A stretch of DNA of 64,000 bases from Cognatishimia sp. WU-CL00825. Lineage in GTDB: Bacteria > Pseudomonadota > Alphaproteobacteria > Rhodobacterales > Rhodobacteraceae. The stretch is from positions 10,750 through 74,749 of the forward strand of contig NZ_BAABWX010000008.1 of NCBI RefSeq assembly GCF_040364665.1. Reading direction: 5' to 3'. Positions 58,984 to 64,000 of the stretch are shown piece by piece. Numbering within the stretch: position 1 is the first letter of the stretch; each line of letters starts with the position of its first letter. The notes beneath the pieces were generated by a model, which had not been told where the DNA came from, did no database searches, and was given only the letters and a program-made list of their open reading frames with translations. The translations under genes were made by a program, and so were the position numbers.

Positions 58984-60375
58984 TCATTCGGCGGCCTGCT
59001 GCATATCCAGCTCGTCCCGCCGCCAGCTGCCAATCAGCAATTGTTTAAAGGCCGCATAGGTCGCATCAAATGTTTCGCGCCCCCGCACATAGGTCTCGCG
59101 GTTGAAATCCCGGTAATCCGCCTCGTAAATTCCCTGAACCTGCTCGCCCGCCTGTCCGATCAAGGCGGTGAAATCCTGCCGGTGCGGCGACAGGGTTTGC
59201 CCCAAATAGGCCTGCATCAGAGCCGCAAGTTCCGCCTGTTGCGTGCCATCATAGCGCGTGACCACCGTACGCACCGCGTCCCATTGAAAGGCCAGCTCAT
59301 CGCGCCCCAGGGCCCGGGCCGCCATATTCTCGGCGTCCTCGATGCTGCCAAAGGTCGAATGCAGCATGTCAAAAAACCGCCCCGTGCTGTCAAATTCCAG
59401 AAACGACGCCCCCATCGGCACCAGCAGGATGTCAGCGGCGGCCAATCCGTTGATCGTCAGATAGCCAAGCGCCGGGGGGGTATCGAGGAAAATCACATCG
59501 TAGTCCTCCAGAATACCGTCGGCCTCAAAGCTTTCGGTCAAGGCATCCCACAGCTTCCAGCCGCGCGCCTGCATGCGCCAGACCGGGATCTGGAATTCCG
59601 CCCAATAGAGATTGAGCTGGGCGCCAATCAGATCAATGTTGGGCCAATGGGTTTTCTGCACCAGCCCCTGCGCCTTGATGTCCAGCGCCTCGGTCAAAGT
59701 GTCATCCAGCGGATGCGGTGTGTCACCCCGATCCAGCCGGCGCTGATTTTCCAGCCGTAAATGTTGCGCATAGTGGCGGGCCATCAAAGGAAAGACCGTC
59801 TGCCATTCATCCTCGACCTTGCCGCCAAAGACCGAGGTCATAGACCCCTGGCTGTCCAGGTCCACCACCAGCACCTTATAGCCGTCCAGCGCGGCGCTCA
59901 TGGCCAGATGGGCGGCTGTGCTGGTCTTACCCACCCCACCTTTGAAATTGGCCACAGAGACCATCTTGGCGGGCTGCCCCTTGGGGCGATAGGGCAGGTA
60001 TTCTTTGGCCTTTGATCCCTCTTGGCCAAAATGCGCCCGCAGCCGCAGCACCTCATCCAGGGTAAACCACTTGGCCCCCCCGGCGGTCTCGCTGGTGCCC
60101 TGGGGCAAATCTGGGTTTTGTTTGAGCACGCGGCGGAAATGGCCGGTGGCCACAGGGATCAGATATTTGGTGATCTCCCAGGTGGAAAACAGCCGCAGGT
60201 GACGGCTGCCGTCGGCCTCTAGGCCCCGGCTTGCCAGATCGCTGCGCCCGGCCTCACAGGCCTTGGCAATGCTTCCAAAGCCGGCTGTGGTGGTGGGATC
60301 GCCCAGGGTTTTTAGCGCCTGATCGGGATCAATATTGAAGTAAGGAGGCAGATCGCCTCGGCCTTCGGTTTTCAT
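58984..60375 (-). CDS. parA: Plasmid partition ATPase ParA
   Basis: A 463-aa type Ia ParA with an N-terminal DNA-binding region (about residues 10-110, including a winged-helix/MerR-like stretch FSTWEITKYLIPVATGHFRR ... KWFTLDEVLRLR) and the deviant Walker A KMVSVANFKGGVGKTSTAAHL. Walker A' is KVLVVDLDSQGSMTSVFGG, and Walker B is DVIFLDTPPALGYLTINGLA. The long N-terminus suggests self-repression of the parAB promoter. ATG 60375 is preferred; the open frame extends to 60495 but would run through the promoter. Divergent from repA. Confidence 0.93.
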   Translation of the reverse strand: MKTEGRGDLPPYFNIDPDQALKTLGDPTTTAGFGSIAKACEAGRSDLASRGLEADGSRHLRLFSTWEITKYLIPVATGHFRRVLKQNPDLPQGTSETAGGAKWFTLDEVLRLRAHFGQEGSKAKEYLPYRPKGQPAKMVSVANFKGGVGKTSTAAHLAMSAALDGYKVLVVDLDSQGSMTSVFGGKVEDEWQTVFPLMARHYAQHLRLENQRRLDRGDTPHPLDDTLTEALDIKAQGLVQKTHWPNIDLIGAQLNLYWAEFQIPVWRMQARGWKLWDALTESFEADGILEDYDVIFLDTPPALGYLTINGLAAADILLVPMGASFLEFDSTGRFFDMLHSTFGSIEDAENMAARALGRDELAFQWDAVRTVVTRYDGTQQAELAALMQAYLGQTLSPHRQDFTALIGQAGEQVQGIYEADYRDFNRETYVRGRETFDATYAAFKQLLIGSWRRDELDMQQAAE

Positions 60376-60427
60376 CTGCTTGCCCTCAAATGTACCTGTA
60401 TCCGCATCAATGTGCGCGGTTTTGATC

Positions 60428-60455
60428 AGTATAGCAAAAAAATGCGAACATGCAA
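60428..60455 (-). promoter_or_regulatory. Promoter of parA-parB
   Basis: On the minus strand TTGCAT (-35, 60450-60455) and TATACT (-10, 60428-60433) are 16 bases apart, giving a leader of about 45 bases to the parA ATG. The sequence just upstream (60456-60475) has short repeated GCAAA/GCAC elements that may be ParA operator sites. Confidence 0.55.
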
Positions 60456-60495
60456 TAAAAGTGCAAACAAGCACTGGTTTTTCTAAGCAAATCAA

Positions 60496-60812
60496 CAGGA
60501 AACACTGGGAATTTGGCTTGGGGTTTTGCCAATCAGATCTTTTTTAGTGTTATTTACTGTTATTAAAACGTTACGGGAATTTTGCTTTGACGCAAAGCCC
60601 AATGATTCAAGGCATTTGCGGGGTGTATTTTTACGCTTCGTGACTCTGAAACCCCGATCTTGCGACTCTGATCCCACGAGGCGGTGACTCTGATCCTCCG
60701 AAAGCAGGCTGGACGCTGCCTGTGGATAACTTTAGGGTGAGCGTCACTGAAACCCCGAAAAATCGGGGGCAGGATTCGCGCACCACGAGCAGGGCGCAGG
60801 AGAGACAGGCAG
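60496..60812. other. Origin of replication region (iterons, DnaA box, AT-rich stretch)
   Basis: The gene-free gap between parA and repA has the parts of an iteron origin. Three copies of G[T/C]GACTCTGA begin at 60640, 60662 and 60684, exactly 22 bases apart, so they face the same side of the helix. A degenerate fourth copy (TCACTGAAACCCCG) starts near 60744. TGTGGATAA at 60721-60729 is the complement of a perfect DnaA box TTATCCACA. An AT-rich stretch at about 60537-60569, with TGTTATT twice, could be the unwinding element. A 6-bp hairpin GCTTTG/CAAAGC (60584-60598) separates them. Confidence 0.75.
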
Positions 60813-61838
60813 ATGGCACAACTGGTTTCCAGCGGGGCAGGGGCTATGGCCCTTCAGACCACCCGCGGCAAAGCGGGCGATTTTTTCGTTTGCGATATTT
60901 TTGATGCAAGCCCCAAGGATGATCTGGGCACGATGGAACATCCGATTTTTTCGCTGTCCACTCGGCCAGACCGGCGCATTCTCAGCTATGCCCATAATGG
61001 CACCACCATCGAGGTCACCCCCAGCGTCAAGGGCCGCGCCACCATCCATGACAAAGACATTCTGATTTACTGCATCAGCCAGTTGATGGCGGCGGCCAAT
61101 GCGGGCCGCGAGATTTCGCGCACGTTGCAATTGAAAGCCCATGATCTGCTGATCGCCACCAATCGCGACACATCCGGCGATGGCTATACCCGCCTGCGCG
61201 AGGCGTTTGAGCGTTTGGCTGGCACGCGGATTACCACCAATATGACCACCGGCGGCGCCGAGATCACCAGCGGCTTTGGTCTGATCGAAAGCTGGGAGAT
61301 CGTGCGCAAGGCCAAAAGGGGCCGCATGGTCAGCGTGATGGTGACCCTGTCGGAATGGCTGTTCCGGGCGGTGCAATCCAAATCGGTTCTGACGCTCAGC
61401 CGTGATTACTTTGGCCTGCGCAAGCCACTGGAACGGCGCCTCTATGAATTGGCGCGCAAACATTGTGGCCGCCAGCCCGAATGGCGCGCCAGCGTGACCA
61501 CCCTGCATAAGAAATCAGGCTCTACTGCGCCCCTAAGGGTGTTTCGCGCCGCGCTCCGCAAGATGATAACCGAGGGCAACCTGCCCGATTATGACCTGAC
61601 CGAAGAGCCCGGAGATCTGATTGTGGTGACCCGCCGCGGTCAGGTGGTGCTGCCGACCGAGGCTCCGATGCTGACGCCCGAGGCCCATGCGGCCGCCCGC
61701 GCCCTGATCCCCGGTGTCGACGTCTATGCGCTCCAAGCGGACTGGCACAGTTTCTGGGCGGACAGCGGCAAACCGCGTTTGATGAATGCCGACAAAGCCT
61801 TTCTGGGCTGGGTCAAAACGCGGGTTGGCACGGTATAG
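60813..61838 (+). CDS. repA: RepA-type replication initiator (RPA family)
   Basis: A 341-aa initiator of the RPA type (plasmid RepA family, PF10134), one of the main replicase types of Rhodobacterales plasmids. Characteristic segments: NGTTIEVTPSVKGRATIHDKD, ILIYCISQLMAAANAGREIS, YTRLREAFERLAGTRITTNM, the winged-helix portion SVMVTLSEWLFRAVQSKSVL, and YFGLRKPLERRLYELARKHC. It should bind the iterons just upstream. ATG 60813 has GGAGAGA nearby. Its orientation away from parAB, with the origin between, is typical for this replicon type. Confidence 0.92.
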   Translation: MAQLVSSGAGAMALQTTRGKAGDFFVCDIFDASPKDDLGTMEHPIFSLSTRPDRRILSYAHNGTTIEVTPSVKGRATIHDKDILIYCISQLMAAANAGREISRTLQLKAHDLLIATNRDTSGDGYTRLREAFERLAGTRITTNMTTGGAEITSGFGLIESWEIVRKAKRGRMVSVMVTLSEWLFRAVQSKSVLTLSRDYFGLRKPLERRLYELARKHCGRQPEWRASVTTLHKKSGSTAPLRVFRAALRKMITEGNLPDYDLTEEPGDLIVVTRRGQVVLPTEAPMLTPEAHAAARALIPGVDVYALQADWHSFWADSGKPRLMNADKAFLGWVKTRVGTV

Positions 61839-61927
61839 GCCTGGATAGGCCTGGTTTTGTGTTACTGGCTTCTCCTGTCGGGGAGGGCGTTGTATGCAGG
61901 CTTAAACAATTTATTTGAGACAATAAA

Positions 61928-62491
61928 ATGATGCATGTTGAACAGACCGCCCTCTCTGGTGTCCTTATTTTAACCCCCCAACGCTTTGGCGATGCGCGTG
62001 GCTTTTTTAGCGAAAGTTGGAATCAACAGCGCATGATGGATGCCGGGCTGGATTTTGACTTTGTGCAGGACAATCATTCGATGTCAGCCGAGGTTGGCAC
62101 CATACGTGGGCTGCATTTTCAGGCCCCGCCCCATGCCCAAGATAAATTGGTGCGCTGTGGGCAAGGCGCTTTGTTGGATGTCGCGGTGGATATTCGCAAA
62201 GGTGCGCCCACCTATGGGCAAAGCGTGGCCGTCGAGCTGAGCGCAGAAAACGGCAAGCAGCTTTTGGTGCCCAAAGGGTTTTTACATGGGTTTATCACGC
62301 TTAAGCCTGACACCGAAATCATCTATAAATGTTCTGACTATTATGCCCCTGATTGTGATGGGGCCGTGCGGTGGGACAGTTGTGGGATTAACTGGAATTT
62401 TGCCGGCACGCCTGTTTTGTCTGAAAAAGACGCAGTTGCCCCCGCCTTGGTTGATTTTGACAGCCCCTTTGTCTGGGAGGGTTCATCATGA
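61928..62491 (+). CDS. rfbC: dTDP-4-dehydrorhamnose 3,5-epimerase
   Basis: Third step of dTDP-L-rhamnose synthesis: epimerises dTDP-4-keto-6-deoxyglucose at C3 and C5. A 187-aa cupin with [33 protein letters not shown] containing the catalytic His, and [40 protein letters not shown] and the substrate-binding tail [14 protein letters not shown] complete it. An ATG pair at 61928/61931 begins it. It is 89 bases after repA, and overlaps rfbB by four bases, starting the rhamnose operon. Confidence 0.95.
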   Translation: MMHVEQTALSGVLILTPQRFGDARGFFSESWNQQRMMDAGLDFDFVQDNHSMSAEVGTIRGLHFQAPPHAQDKLVRCGQGALLDVAVDIRKGAPTYGQSVAVELSAENGKQLLVPKGFLHGFITLKPDTEIIYKCSDYYAPDCDGAVRWDSCGINWNFAGTPVLSEKDAVAPALVDFDSPFVWEGSS

Positions 62492-63534
62492 AAATTCTTG
62501 TCACAGGCGGCGCGGGATTCATCGGCTCTGCGGTGGTGCGCCACGCCATTTGCGACGGCCATGAGGTGGTGAATCTCGATGCGCTGACCTATGCGGCTTG
62601 TCTGGAAAACGTCGCAGGGGTTGCCAATGCGCCGGGTTATCACTTTGTGCAGGCTGATATTCGAGATCGCGCTGCATTAGATACTGTTTTTGACACATAT
62701 AACCCGGATGCTGTCATGCATCTGGCCGCCGAAAGCCATGTGGATCGGTCGATTGATGGGCCGGGTGATTTTATCGAAACCAACATCACCGGCACCTTTA
62801 ATATGCTTGAGGCCGCGCGCAAATATTGGCTGGCTCAGGACAGGCCCGAGGGCTTTCGGTTTCACCATATTTCCACCGACGAGGTCTATGGGTCGCTTGG
62901 AGCCACCGGGCAGTTTACCGAGGACACCGCCTATGATCCGCGCAGTCCCTATTCTGCCTCCAAAGCCGCCTCTGACCATCTGGTGCGCGCCTGGGCAGAA
63001 ACCTATGGGCTGCCGGTGGTGCTGACCAATTGTTCCAACAACTACGGCCCCTATCATTTCCCCGAAAAGCTGATCCCGGTGATCATCATCAACGCCCTCG
63101 CAGGCAAGCCCCTGCCAATCTATGGCGATGGCAGCAATATCCGTGATTGGCTGTATGTCGAAGACCACGCCGACGCGCTTTTGCTGGTGCTGCAACAGGG
63201 ACAGCTGGGCCGCAGCTATAATATCGGCGGCGAAAACGAACGTAGCAATTTGGAACTGGTGCAAACACTTTGCGATATTTTAGACCGGTTGCAACCGCGT
63301 CCCGATGGCAAAGCCTATGGTGATCAGATCAGTTTTGTGGCTGATCGCCCGGGCCACGATGCGCGCTATGCGATTGACCCCAGCCGTATGCGTGACGAAT
63401 TGGGCTGGCGGCCTTCGGTGACGGTCGAAGAAGGTCTGGAAAAAACCGTGCGTTGGTACCTGGACAATCAGGACTGGTGGCAGGCCTTGCAAAATCGTCA
63501 GGGCGTTGGCCAACGTTTGGGCGTCAAAACATGA
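62488..63534 (+). CDS. rfbB: dTDP-glucose 4,6-dehydratase
   Basis: Second step of dTDP-rhamnose synthesis, NAD-dependent. A 348-aa extended SDR with [47 protein letters not shown] (active-site Thr-Asp-Glu), [16 protein letters not shown] (Tyr and Lys), [17 protein letters not shown] and [14 protein letters not shown]. Full length for RmlB. The stop overlaps the rfbD start as ATGA. Confidence 0.96.
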   Translation: MKILVTGGAGFIGSAVVRHAICDGHEVVNLDALTYAACLENVAGVANAPGYHFVQADIRDRAALDTVFDTYNPDAVMHLAAESHVDRSIDGPGDFIETNITGTFNMLEAARKYWLAQDRPEGFRFHHISTDEVYGSLGATGQFTEDTAYDPRSPYSASKAASDHLVRAWAETYGLPVVLTNCSNNYGPYHFPEKLIPVIIINALAGKPLPIYGDGSNIRDWLYVEDHADALLLVLQQGQLGRSYNIGGENERSNLELVQTLCDILDRLQPRPDGKAYGDQISFVADRPGHDARYAIDPSRMRDELGWRPSVTVEEGLEKTVRWYLDNQDWWQALQNRQGVGQRLGVKT

Positions 63535-64000
63535 TTTTGGTGTTTGGAAAAACCGGGCAGGTGGCCCAAGAGTTGGCCACCTATCCAGACGTCTTGTGTT
63601 TGGATCGCGCAGCGGCAGACTTAAGCGACCCAGTGGCCTGCGCTGCAGCCATTCACCACCATGCCCCCAGTGCCGTGATCAATGCTGCCGCCTATACGGC
63701 GGTGGATCGCGCCGAAGACGAAGAGGCGCGGGCCACGGTCATCAATGGCGACAGCCCCGGTGCAATGGCGATGGCCTGTGCAGAACGCCACATTCCCTTT
63801 CTGCATGTCTCTACCGATTACGTCTTTGACGGGCAGGGCACAACGCCTTGGACCCCCACGGATGCCATCGCCCCCCTCAACGCCTATGGCCGCAGCAAGG
63901 CCGCCGGAGAGGCCGTCATACGGGCCGCCGGTGGGCAATGGGCCATCCTGCGCACGTCATGGGTGTTTTCCGCCCATGGGGCGAATTTTGTGAAAACCAT
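63531..64000 (+). CDS. rfbD: dTDP-4-dehydrorhamnose reductase (3' end outside window)
   Basis: The last step of dTDP-L-rhamnose synthesis. The first 156 codons are present, starting with the ATG that overlaps the rfbB stop. Visible motifs: [15 protein letters not shown] (nucleotide binding), [30 protein letters not shown], and the catalytic YGRSKAAGE. The glucose-1-phosphate thymidylyltransferase gene (rfbA) is absent here and would be expected just beyond the window. Confidence 0.93.
   Translation, partial: MILVFGKTGQVAQELATYPDVLCLDRAAADLSDPVACAAAIHHHAPSAVINAAAYTAVDRAEDEEARATVINGDSPGAMAMACAERHIPFLHVSTDYVFDGQGTTPWTPTDAIAPLNAYGRSKAAGEAVIRAAGGQWAILRTSWVFSAHGANFVKT

Noticed and set aside
59066..59080. 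ATGTTTCGCGC inside parA as an extra parS site
   Set aside because: Only one arm is present; there is no inverted partner.
60376..60495. N-terminal extension of parA
   Set aside because: It covers the likely parA promoter boxes and has no ribosome site.
1..64000. tRNA, rRNA, insertion sequences, integrases, riboswitches
   Set aside because: Looked for and not seen; no transposase-like protein and no terminal inverted repeats with target duplications were found by eye.

Overview
The window looks like a large part of an extrachromosomal replicon of a marine Rhodobacterales (Roseobacter-group) bacterium. Three things point there. First, a compact replication and partition block lies at 57.7-61.8 kb: a RepA-type initiator divergent from parA-parB, with iterons, a DnaA box and a parS-like palindrome. 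Second, this block is joined directly to a rhamnose operon (rfbC-rfbB-rfbD, the last cut by the window end). Third, almost everything else is surface-polysaccharide machinery. This matches the published RepA-I 'biofilm plasmids' of roseobacters, which carry a rhamnose operon and polysaccharide genes. That identification rests on gene content and layout; no search was run. No rRNA, tRNA, CRISPR array, insertion sequence, transposase or dedicated transcription regulator was seen.

Region 1 (0-22 kb) is a Wzy-type, succinoglycan-like exopolysaccharide system. It has ExoY (priming sugar transferase), ExoA, ExoL and ExoM-like glycosyltransferases, a flippase, an ExoP-type chain-length regulator/tyrosine kinase, an ExoQ-type polymerase, an ExoF-type export protein, three membrane acyltransferases, three sulfotransferases and a GH16 glycanase. 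The set equals the enzymes that build the Gal-Glc3 backbone of succinoglycan without the side-chain enzymes, so a short-repeat, acylated and sulfated polymer is inferred.

Region 2 (22-58 kb) is a mosaic. It holds large RTX proteins probably secreted by a type I system (a GH16 glycanase, a subtilisin-like protease, a beta-propeller protein). It also holds a second, ABC-transporter-type capsule system (KpsM, KpsT, KpsE and a Wza/KpsD lipoprotein) with Kdo and UDP-galacturonate genes (kdsD-kdsB-kdsA and an epimerase), and several large multidomain glycosyltransferase, pyruvyltransferase and sulfotransferase fusions. No type I secretion transporter and no KpsC/KpsS are visible, so these must come from elsewhere.

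The most unusual content is phage/gene-transfer-agent-like. A translationally coupled pair at 26.0-27.6 kb resembles the head-spike base and head-spike fibre (GhsA/GhsB, Rcc01079/Rcc01080) of the Rhodobacter capsulatus gene transfer agent, and the fibre-like partner has an SGNH-esterase signature. A DUF2793 tail-fibre-like gene lies 5 kb away. No head, tail, portal or terminase genes accompany them. A set of virion receptor-binding proteins inside a capsule/EPS replicon suggests that polysaccharide type and particle adsorption specificity travel together, or that these proteins have been recruited as polysaccharide esterases or adhesins.

Region 3 (57.6-64 kb) is the parB-parA / oriV / repA block followed by the dTDP-rhamnose genes.
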